From positions 1 to 6,852 of the forward strand of contig JAZRQN010000113.1 in the NCBI GenBank assembly GCA_045649855.1: 6,852 bases of DNA. The letters run 5' to 3'. The notes under the pieces are model-generated. The model searched no databases. It was not told where the DNA came from and saw nothing but the letters and a program-made list of their open reading frames with translations. The position numbers and the translations under genes were made by a program. Shown here one piece after another: positions 1 through 4,651 of the stretch; within the stretch, counting starts at the first letter, position 1; the number at the start of each line of letters is the position of its first letter. The stretch is from URNF01 sp045649855 (GTDB lineage Bacteria > Bacillota > Clostridia > Oscillospirales > Acutalibacteraceae).

Positions 1-124
1 ACTAAGAGCAACAAGAAAATCCAGTAGCAAGCTACCATCAAATCAGCGTTACTCTCCGTTCGACTTGCATGTGTTAGGCATGCCGCCAGCGTTCGTCCTG
101 AGCCAGGATCAAACTCTCTAAAAA
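1..124 (-). rRNA. rrs: 16S ribosomal RNA, 5' end (partial)
   Basis: The reverse complement holds the near-universal start of bacterial 16S rRNA: GAGAGTTTGATCCTGGC at about 103-119, followed by the conserved GACGAACGCTGGCGGC and the ACACATGCAAGTCGAACG block that precedes variable region V1. The rest, up to the left edge, is the V1 helix, which is long: AGAGTAAC pairs with GTTGCTCT across a GGTAGC/GCTACT inner stem. The gene continues off the left edge, so only about 8% of it is present. The mature 5' end is estimated at about 124 by alignment with Bacillus 16S and is uncertain by a few bases. The conserved blocks look Firmicute, most like Clostridia; that placement is from memory, not a search. 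Confidence 0.97.
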
Positions 125-275
125 TTGTATCAAAACAACCTCTCGGTCGCTCTAATCATTTTCAGAGCAATTCAAGCTCATTTGACGCTATGCGTCTCGT
201 TAAATGTGGGCCTCTCACCCACTTGCATCTTTTTAATGTGAATTAACGGGTAAAGTGTTTGTGCTTGTTTCGTTG

Positions 276-292
276 TTTAATTTTCAAGGTCC
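276..292 (-). promoter_or_regulatory. boxA-like antitermination element in the rRNA leader
   Basis: On the minus strand this reads GGACCTTGAAAATTAAAC. It resembles the CTTTGAAAACTGAA-type sequence common in rRNA leaders and spacers of Bacillus and Clostridia, where boxA RNA loads NusB/NusE-type antitermination factors. It lies about 35-50 nt into the predicted transcript, a sensible position. Identification rests on similarity to remembered examples only. Confidence 0.45.
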
Positions 293-297
293 TACTC

Positions 298-326
298 GCT
301 GTTTTCGCGGTGTCCCGCGAGACAGC
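298..326 (-). other. Hairpin at the 5' end of the rRNA transcript
   Basis: Outer arms GCTGT/ACAGC (298-302 and 322-326) and inner arms TCGCGG/CCGCGA (305-310 and 315-320) form one stem with a small internal loop and a TGTC loop. Position 326, the first base of the hairpin on the transcribed strand, is also the start site predicted from -10 spacing. The primary transcript would therefore begin directly with a structured end. There is no U-tract, so it is not a terminator. A role in protecting the precursor end or in processing is inference. Confidence 0.5.
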
Positions 327-332
327 TTTGTT

Positions 333-361
333 ATATTACCACGGGTTTTACCGTTTGTCAA
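333..361 (-). promoter_or_regulatory. Strong sigma-A-type rRNA promoter
   Basis: On the minus strand a perfect -35 box TTGACA (356-361) is followed by a 17-nt spacer and the -10 box TAATAT (333-338). The first purine at normal spacing is a G at 326, giving a GTP-initiated transcript. In Bacillus, initiation of rRNA with GTP links transcription to the GTP pool and the stringent response; the same here is inference. It lies about 200 nt upstream of mature 16S, and I see no second promoter nearer to it. Confidence 0.85.
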
Positions 362-403
362 CACTTTTTTAAAACTTTTTTCAAGTTTTTTGAAAAGTTT
401 TTT
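362..403 (-). promoter_or_regulatory. UP element / curved A-tract block upstream of the rRNA promoter
   Basis: Four runs of six A (minus strand) occupy 365-370, 376-381, 386-391 and 398-403, with centres 11, 10 and 12 bp apart. The block abuts the -35 box. A/T-only DNA just upstream of rRNA -35 boxes is the classic UP element bound by the RNA polymerase alpha C-terminal domains, and A-tracts in helical phase bend DNA. The arms AAAACTTTT (371-379) and AAAAGTTTT (393-401) also form an inverted repeat, but no T-run follows it on the minus strand, so it is a poor terminator for the upstream phosphoesterase gene. From 404 to 463 I see nothing recognisable. Confidence 0.7.
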
Positions 404-463
404 CGACTTGTGGCTGTCGGCATTTTCACCAACTATATCTTGTGTTTTCGGGCGTTTTGACCA

Positions 464-922
464 CTACAGCTGCATGTGCCTTGTCAGGATTCCCGCGGCG
501 GAAACATCCACGATTCCATACCTTCCGTCCTTCAGACTGCCGGGGTTAAACAGGTACAATCCGTCCACATATTCTGCGAACGGAACATGGGTGTGTCCGA
601 ACAGAACAAGATCTGCACCGCGCTCACGCGCCGCACACTCAATATTATAATAACCGCCCTTCACGCCATAGAGGTGGCCGTGGGTGAGCATCACCTGTTT
701 GCCGCAAAACGTTTCCAGCCGCACGCCGGGTGCCGCACAGGCAAAATCACAGTTGCCGCACACCGCATAGAAAGTATGGTCAGCAAACACGTCCGCTATA
801 CTTTCACATTCACGGTTGCCGTCCCCCAGGTGAATGACATCGGTGATATCGGGGTGGCGGAGTAACGCTTCCTGCAAATTGCGCGTGTAACCGTGGGAAT
901 CGGAAAAGACCAATATACGCAT
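464..922 (-). CDS. yfcE: YfcE/MJ0936-type metallophosphoesterase
   Basis: A 152-aa calcineurin-like phosphodiesterase, complete by family standards (about 150-185 aa). The dinuclear-metal site is intact: SDSHG (D8, H10), LGDGN (D34), GNCD (N57), THGH (H81) and FGHTHVP (H110, H112), then the family NPGS motif at 126-129. Members hydrolyse phosphodiester model substrates with Mn2+ or similar ions; the natural substrate is generally unknown and cannot be read here. There is no signal peptide or membrane segment, so it is cytoplasmic. The ATG at 922 has a GAGG core (929-932) 6 nt upstream. It stands alone: divergent from the small-protein pair and upstream of, in the same direction as, the rRNA promoter. 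I see no convincing terminator after it. The symbol follows the family name, not proven orthology. Confidence 0.93.
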   Translation of the reverse strand: MRILVFSDSHGYTRNLQEALLRHPDITDVIHLGDGNRECESIADVFADHTFYAVCGNCDFACAAPGVRLETFCGKQVMLTHGHLYGVKGGYYNIECAARERGADLVLFGHTHVPFAEYVDGLYLFNPGSLKDGRYGIVDVSAAGILTRHMQL

Positions 923-970
923 ATCGCACCTCGCTTATATATATAATGTAATACTATTCTGAAAGGATGG
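923..970. promoter_or_regulatory. Divergent promoter region (yfcE / small-protein pair)
   Basis: This 48-bp gap must serve two divergent genes. It contains an alternating TA run (about 935-945) ending in a perfect plus-strand TATAAT (942-947). No good -35 box lies 16-18 nt upstream, and no TGn extension is present. The minus-strand promoter for yfcE is not clear. The AAAGGA ribosome binding site of the plus-strand gene is at 962-967. Any promoter assignment is tentative. Confidence 0.35.
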
Positions 971-976
971 ATGAGA

Positions 977-1228
977 ATGGGTAACACACAACTGACCCCC
1001 GAACAGCTGCACGCACTGTTGCAGTTCGCTTCCGCCAAGCTTGGCATCTCGCAGGAAACGCTGGCACGCACGGTGCAAAGCGGCAACCTGCAAGACCTCG
1101 GGTTATCCCCCGACCAGAGCCGCAAACTGGAGGGGCTCATGGGCAGCAAAGAGCGCGCAGAGGATCTTTTGAAGTCGCCGCAGCTGCAAGCCTTGTTGAA
1201 CCAGTTGCAAGGAGGACGGGACACCTGA
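977..1228 (+). CDS. Small uncharacterised helical protein, first of a pair
   Basis: An 83-aa protein with no Cys, signal peptide or membrane segment. It is rich in Leu and Gln and should be all-helical. Visible blocks are LHALLQFASAKLGIS near the N-terminus, QSGNLQDLGLSPDQ in the middle and LLKSPQLQALLNQLQGG at the end. From memory it resembles small hypothetical proteins of Clostridia with a 'lgiSpe.Lk...qsG' and 'LL.SPqaq.LL..L' pattern; no function is known to me. Start choice: AAAGGA (962-967) is 9 nt from the ATG at 977 but only 3 nt from the ATG at 971, so 977 is preferred; starting at 971 adds two residues (MR). The stop lies one base before the next gene's ATG, so the two are surely one operon. 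A large minus-strand frame across it is Ser/Cys-rich without family features, supporting the plus-strand reading. Confidence 0.8.
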   Translation: MGNTQLTPEQLHALLQFASAKLGISQETLARTVQSGNLQDLGLSPDQSRKLEGLMGSKERAEDLLKSPQLQALLNQLQGGRDT

Positions 1229-1229
1229 T

Positions 1230-1598
1230 ATGGCAGATCTCGGTGAACGATTACAGCAACTACTTTCCTCGCCTGACGGAATGCAAAAATTACAAGGGGC
1301 CGCGGAGCAACTGCAGGATATGCTGGGCAACAACGGCGATGCGAGCGCCATGCTGTCGGGGTTGTTCGGCAATGCCGCGCCCAACGCGCCACCGCCTGTG
1401 CCTGAAATGGATTTGTCGTTGCTCACCAAAGCAATGCCTCTATTCACTGCCATGAACGAAGAAGACGACAGCGTTAAGTTGCTCAAAGCGCTTCGCCCGT
1501 ATATGCACGGCGACCGCGTCCAGCAACTGGACGAGATGATCAAAACGCTCAAGTGGTTTCGGCTGGCAATGCTGCTCAAGGAAAAAGGGATGTTATAA
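1230..1598 (+). CDS. Small uncharacterised helical protein, second of a pair
   Basis: A 122-aa protein with three visible parts. Residues 1-47 are helical and Leu/Gln-rich (LQQLLSSPDGMQKLQ at 8-22). Residues 48-58 form an Ala/Pro linker (PNAPPPVP). Residues 59-122 form a C-terminal helical block with EEDDSVKLLKALRPYM (77-92) and a basic tail (IKTLKWFRLAMLLKEKG). From memory, the 'DD...LL.AL.PY....R...LD..IK' pattern recurs in hypothetical proteins of Clostridia; no function is known to me. No Cys, signal peptide or clear membrane span is present. The ATG follows the preceding stop by one base; the only ribosome binding site, AAGGAGG (1209-1215), sits 14 nt upstream, longer than usual, so translational coupling probably helps. 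The gene ends 18 nt before the shared hairpin. Confidence 0.82.
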   Translation: MADLGERLQQLLSSPDGMQKLQGAAEQLQDMLGNNGDASAMLSGLFGNAAPNAPPPVPEMDLSLLTKAMPLFTAMNEEDDSVKLLKALRPYMHGDRVQQLDEMIKTLKWFRLAMLLKEKGML

Positions 1599-1616
1599 TA
1601 TTAGGTATATAATATA

Positions 1617-1645
1617 AAGAGCCGCGAGGATCCCTCGCGGCTCTT
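1617..1645. terminator. Bidirectional hairpin terminator between convergent genes
   Basis: A perfect 13-bp stem (AAGAGCCGCGAGG at 1617-1629, CCTCGCGGCTCTT at 1633-1645) with an ATC loop. For icd (minus) it is followed by TTTATATTATATA, a fair U-rich tract, starting 5 nt after the stop. For the small-protein pair (plus) only TTGCGTCTT follows, so it is weaker in that direction, though the strong stem should still limit read-through into icd antisense. Confidence 0.85.
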
Positions 1646-1650
1646 GCGTC

Positions 1651-2850
1651 TTATGCCAATCTTTCGGCGATCGCATCCAGGAATTCCATGGAGTTGACCG
1701 CTTTTTTGTTCGGCAGAGTGGACAGGAGGTACAAATCCTTGGTCATCACGCCGCTCTCGATGGTGTCGAGGGTGGCTTTTTCCAATTTGTCCGCAAACGC
1801 CGCCAGATCCGGCAGGTTGTCCAGTTCCGCGCGTTTGCGCAGAGCGCCCGACCACGCGAAGATGGTCGCCACCGAGTTGGTGGAGGTCTCCTCGCCTTTC
1901 AGGTGGCGATAGTAGTGGCGCGTAACGGTGCCGTGTGCCGCTTCGAACTCATAGTTGCCTTCAGGAGATACCAGCACGCTGGTCATCATCGCCAAAGAGC
2001 CGAACGCAGTCGCGACCATATCGCTCATCACGTCGCCGTCATAGTTTTTGCACGCCCAGATGAAACCGCCCTTGGAACGCACCACGCGCGCCACGGCGTC
2101 ATCAATGAGGGTGTAGAAGTATTCGATGCCTGCGGCTTCGAATTTTTCTTTGTATTCCGCTTCGTAGATCTCCGCAAAGATGTCCTTGAAACGGTGGTCA
2201 TACGTCTTGGAAATGGTATCTTTGGTGGAGAACCACAGATCCTGTTTGCAATCCAGCGCATAGTTGAAGCAAGCACGCGCAAAACTTCCGATGGAAGCAT
2301 CGGTGTTGTGCATACCCATCACGATGCCGTCGCCTGCAAAATCGTGGATGAGCGAACGGGTCTCGTTGCCGTTTGCATCGGTAACCACCAATTCCGCCTT
2401 GCTGCCTGCAGGCGCTTTCAACTCGGTGTTGCGGTACACGTCGCCATACGCATGACGGGCGAGCACGATGGGCGCTTCCCAGGTGGACACGGTGGGAGTG
2501 ATACCTTTCACCACCACAGGAGCACGGAATACCGTGCCGTCCAGAATGGCACGAATGGTGCCGTTGGGGCTTTTCCACATTTCTTTCAGTTTATACTCCT
2601 CCACACGCTGTGCGTTGGGGGTGATGGTAGCGCACTTCACGCCGACGCCGTACTTTTTGATCGCGTTCGCCGCATCGGTGGTTACCTGATCGTTGGTCTC
2701 GTCGCGGTACGGAAGACCAAGGTCGTAGTATTCACATTTGAGATCCACAAACGGGGTGAGCAACTTGTCTTTGATGCCCTGCCACAGAATGCGGGTCATT
2801 TCGTCGCCATCCATCTCAACGAGAGGGGTGGTCATTTGAATTTTCGCCAT
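1651..2850 (-). CDS. icd: NADP-dependent isocitrate dehydrogenase, type II (eukaryote-like)
   Basis: A 399-aa enzyme oxidising isocitrate to 2-oxoglutarate and CO2 with NADP+ (EC 1.1.1.42), cytoplasmic, probably a homodimer. It follows human IDH1 closely. The substrate residues match in number: SPNGTIR (S94, N96, R100), R109, R132 and Y139. K210, D250, the metal ligands D273 and D277 in NYDGDVMSD, and the NADP-specificity block GTVTRH (R311, H312) follow with a 2-3 residue shift. C-terminal IFAWSGAL and GVMTKDL are also typical. In an anaerobe the likely role is 2-oxoglutarate for glutamate synthesis plus NADPH. The start at 2850 is chosen because GGAGG (2858-2862) lies 7 nt upstream; an ATG at 2880 would add ten residues not expected in the family. 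The substrate-binding lipoprotein ends 35 nt upstream and I see no promoter between, so co-transcription is likely. Confidence 0.97.
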   Translation of the reverse strand: MAKIQMTTPLVEMDGDEMTRILWQGIKDKLLTPFVDLKCEYYDLGLPYRDETNDQVTTDAANAIKKYGVGVKCATITPNAQRVEEYKLKEMWKSPNGTIRAILDGTVFRAPVVVKGITPTVSTWEAPIVLARHAYGDVYRNTELKAPAGSKAELVVTDANGNETRSLIHDFAGDGIVMGMHNTDASIGSFARACFNYALDCKQDLWFSTKDTISKTYDHRFKDIFAEIYEAEYKEKFEAAGIEYFYTLIDDAVARVVRSKGGFIWACKNYDGDVMSDMVATAFGSLAMMTSVLVSPEGNYEFEAAHGTVTRHYYRHLKGEETSTNSVATIFAWSGALRKRAELDNLPDLAAFADKLEKATLDTIESGVMTKDLYLLSTLPNKKAVNSMEFLDAIAERLA

Positions 2851-2866
2851 ATTTATACCTCCATAA

Positions 2867-2880
2867 GTGGGGATTCCCAC
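2867..2880 (-). other. Small hairpin in the binding protein-icd gap
   Basis: GTGGG (2867-2871) and CCCAC (2876-2880) form a 5-bp stem with a 4-nt loop, between the lipoprotein stop and the icd ribosome binding site. No U-tract follows, so it should not terminate. It could stabilise or separate the two messages or be a protein-binding site; it could also be chance. Confidence 0.3.
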
Positions 2881-2885
2881 AATGA

Positions 2886-4514
2886 TTACCCAATGATTTC
2901 CGCTTGGCGGAAGGATACGGTAGCGCCAAAGTCGCCGCCGTTGAACGGGCGAACCAAAATGCCCGCGTTGTTCGCCTGCACGCCGTAATATCTGGTGTAA
3001 AACCCGATGGGTACGGCAGGACAGGCGTTGATCAGATACTGTTCCAGCTTTTTGACAGCCGCGCTGTCGTCGCCTGCTTTTGCATACATAGCGTCATACT
3101 CCGCAGACGTATACCGCGCATAGTTGCCGCGCGGTGCATTGGTAGTAAACATCTCCAGATTCTCTTTGGCGGTCATGCCAATGCCTGTCGCCGCATAAAT
3201 CGCCAGTTCATAGTTGCCTGCTTGCACACGCGCCTCCAGTTCGGCGGCGTCTACCAGTTCAAGCGTGCAATACAACGAGAGGTTTTTGGAAAACGACTGC
3301 GCAATGTATCGTGCAAGATCCGCGCTTGCCGTATCGGAAGATGCCAGCAACGTGAGGGTCGGCATCGATTCCACGCCAAGTGCGGCAAGTCCTGCGGACA
3401 GTGCCGTCTTTGCCGCCGCAACGTCGGTGGTAAAGGGTGCTGTGTCCGCATCCGTGCGATACTGCGCACCGCTCGCCGTCGCCGCAGGTGATACAAACCC
3501 CGTGGCAGGAACAAACCCCGTCGGCAGACTGCCGTGTACGGTGGTCCACTCGATCGACTTCGCCAACGCGCGGCGGATGTCGGCGTTTTGCAACGTTTCC
3601 GTCGAATTGTTGATCCACAGATACTGCACCGTGTCCTGCATGCCGACCAGTTGCACGCCTGCTTCTTTGGCGGCGTCCAGTTTCGATTCCGGCACAAACG
3701 CAACGTCCAGATTTCCCTTTTGCAACAATTCAAAATCCTCGTCCTGCGATTTGCTGACGCGGTAGGTAACCGCCGCAGGCAGGATGTCCGCGGCGGCGTG
3801 GTAATGCTCGTTTTTACGCAAAGTTACCGACGTGCCGTGATCCCAAGCTGACACGTAAAACGCGCCGTTGGTCAAAATGTATTTCGTTTCCAAGCCGTAT
3901 CGCCCTGCGGCATAGTGAAAAAACGCTTCGTTGCAGGGCATAAAGGCAGGAGAGGTCAGTTTTTGGAGAAAGTCCGCATCCGGTGCTGTCAGGGTGATGA
4001 CCAGCGTTTGCGTGTCCACCGCTTTGACACCCAGTGCGGTGGTCGGCTTTTTGCCGCTTAACACCTCGGGTGCATTTTCAATGCCGTTCAGCAAAGAGGT
4101 GTATGCGCACGCGGTCGCAGGGTCGGCGGCGCGGCGGATGCCGAACACGAAATCGTGCGCCGTTACCTGCAACGGGTCTTCAAACCCCGTTTCTTCTCCA
4201 CGCACCGAGACGGTACTCCAACAAGAAGTTTTCAAATGAAAGGTATAGGTCTTGCCGTCTTCCGACACGGTCCAGTCGGCAGCACCGGGTACTACCTTGC
4301 CGTTCTCGTCAATACGGGTCAATCCCTCAAACACACCGCCGATCACGGTGAGGGAGGCTGTATCTTTCGCCGCCTGCGGATCGATCTGCTGCGGTTCGGC
4401 AACGATGGTGAAACCAAAACTGTCGCCACCGCGGGATCTGCATCCGCAAAACGTACAAAGACATAACACCGCGCACAGCATCACAATGCCAAAACGTTTG
4501 GATTTCCGAAACAC
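2886..4514 (-). CDS. Peptide-type ABC transporter substrate-binding lipoprotein (SBP family 5)
   Basis: A 542-aa OppA/DppA-like binding protein. The N-terminus has a basic stretch (RKSKR), a hydrophobic segment and FCGC, so C25 is the likely lipid-modified cysteine and the protein sits on the outer face of the membrane. Family 5 marks follow: VFEGLTRIDENGKVVPG (61-77), DWTVSEDGKTYTFHLK (80-95), TAHDFVFGIRRAADP (118-132) and, further on, WINNSTETLQNADIRRAL. Family members deliver oligopeptides, or sometimes nickel, haem or sugars, to an ABC permease; the ligand cannot be told here. No permease or ATPase gene is in the window. The GTG start at 4514 is chosen because AAAGGGGG (4522-4529) lies 7 nt upstream and a normal signal peptide follows; an upstream ATG at 4637 would add 41 unrelated residues across the promoter and terminator. 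A short extra segment replaces the usual SDGEPV near 97-115. Confidence 0.92.
   Translation of the reverse strand: MFRKSKRFGIVMLCAVLCLCTFCGCRSRGGDSFGFTIVAEPQQIDPQAAKDTASLTVIGGVFEGLTRIDENGKVVPGAADWTVSEDGKTYTFHLKTSCWSTVSVRGEETGFEDPLQVTAHDFVFGIRRAADPATACAYTSLLNGIENAPEVLSGKKPTTALGVKAVDTQTLVITLTAPDADFLQKLTSPAFMPCNEAFFHYAAGRYGLETKYILTNGAFYVSAWDHGTSVTLRKNEHYHAAADILPAAVTYRVSKSQDEDFELLQKGNLDVAFVPESKLDAAKEAGVQLVGMQDTVQYLWINNSTETLQNADIRRALAKSIEWTTVHGSLPTGFVPATGFVSPAATASGAQYRTDADTAPFTTDVAAAKTALSAGLAALGVESMPTLTLLASSDTASADLARYIAQSFSKNLSLYCTLELVDAAELEARVQAGNYELAIYAATGIGMTAKENLEMFTTNAPRGNYARYTSAEYDAMYAKAGDDSAAVKKLEQYLINACPAVPIGFYTRYYGVQANNAGILVRPFNGGDFGATVSFRQAEIIG
2898..2912 (-). repeat. Short perfect inverted repeat at the 3' end of the lipoprotein gene
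   Basis: TTCCGC (2898-2903) and GCGGAA (2907-2912) flank a 3-nt loop inside the last codons of the lipoprotein gene (FRQAE). With the hairpin at 2867-2880 it makes two stems in tandem ahead of icd. Neither is followed by a T-run. It may be only a product of the coding sequence. Confidence 0.3.
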
Positions 4515-4545
4515 GGCGCGGCCCCCTTTCTGCATATACATTGTC

Positions 4546-4574
4546 AGTATACAAAATTTATTTTGAAAGCGCAA
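4546..4574 (-). promoter_or_regulatory. Predicted promoter of the substrate-binding lipoprotein gene
   Basis: On the minus strand the -10 box TATACT (4546-4551, five of six consensus bases) lies exactly 17 nt from a weak -35 box TTGCGC (4569-4574, three of six). Start would be near 4539, leaving a leader of about 25 nt with the ribosome binding site. It lies after the GH13 terminator, as expected for a new transcript. The weak -35 fits a promoter needing an activator. Confidence 0.5.
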
Positions 4575-4578
4575 TAGA

Positions 4579-4592
4579 AAAATCGCGATTTT
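4579..4592. promoter_or_regulatory. 14-bp perfect palindrome upstream of the lipoprotein promoter (possible operator)
   Basis: AAAATCGCGATTTT is a perfect dyad whose near edge is 5 bp upstream of the predicted -35 box. As RNA it is not followed by a terminator U-tract. A perfect dyad next to a weak -35 box suits an activator or repressor dimer site. The regulator is unknown and nothing in the window encodes one. Confidence 0.4.
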
Positions 4593-4600
4593 GCTGAATT

Positions 4601-4648
4601 TATAAAAAAGAGACCGCCTTGCGGAGGGGTGCCACAAGCAGTCTCTTT
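4601..4648 (-). terminator. Rho-independent terminator after the GH13 gene
   Basis: On the minus strand AAAGAGACTGC pairs with GCGGTCTCTTT (one T-G wobble), extendable by two more pairs. The loop is about 16 nt, and TTTTTTATAAATT follows. It begins 3 nt after the GH13 stop codon. It separates the GH13 transcript from the lipoprotein-icd transcript. Confidence 0.9.
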
Positions 4649-4651
4649 CGT

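Larger units (their letters stand above)
125..326 (-). other. 16S rRNA operon leader (transcribed spacer)
   Basis: This is the stretch between the predicted rRNA start site and mature 16S. Read on the minus strand it holds, in order, a 5' hairpin (298-326), a boxA-like stretch (276-292), and three short perfect-arm hairpins: 206-222 (GTGGG/CCCAC), 184-196 (GACGC/GCGTC) and 149-168 (GCTCT/AGAGC). Such leaders normally carry antitermination signals and pair with sequence downstream of 16S to form the RNase III processing stalk. The 3' partner lies outside the window, so the stalk cannot be checked. No open reading frame here looks real. Confidence 0.7.

Noticed and set aside
371..401. Possible terminator of yfcE at the A/T inverted repeat
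   Set aside because: The stem is almost all A/T and is not followed by a T-run on the minus strand; it fits a UP element better.
255..650. 131-codon plus-strand frame across the rRNA promoter and the yfcE 3' end
   Set aside because: It crosses the A-tract block, giving poly-Phe/Leu segments, has no ribosome binding site, and overlaps two well-supported elements.
796..1579. Two long minus-strand frames across the small-protein pair
   Set aside because: They are Ser/Cys/Arg-rich with no recognisable motif, and one overlaps yfcE. The plus-strand pair has ribosome binding sites, a one-base junction and coherent helical proteins.
2851..2880. Ten-codon N-terminal extension of icd
   Set aside because: The internal ATG at 2850 has GGAGG at ideal spacing and matches the family N-terminus; the upstream ATG falls on the hairpin and lacks a ribosome binding site.
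1903..2988. 361-codon plus-strand open frame across icd
   Set aside because: It lies antisense to a fully conserved icd gene; the product has no family features and is His/Arg/Val-rich, as expected from the complementary frame of a GC-biased gene.
4515..4637. 41-codon N-terminal extension of the binding protein
   Set aside because: It would run through the GH13 terminator and the predicted promoter and bury the signal peptide. The GTG at 4514 has a good ribosome binding site.
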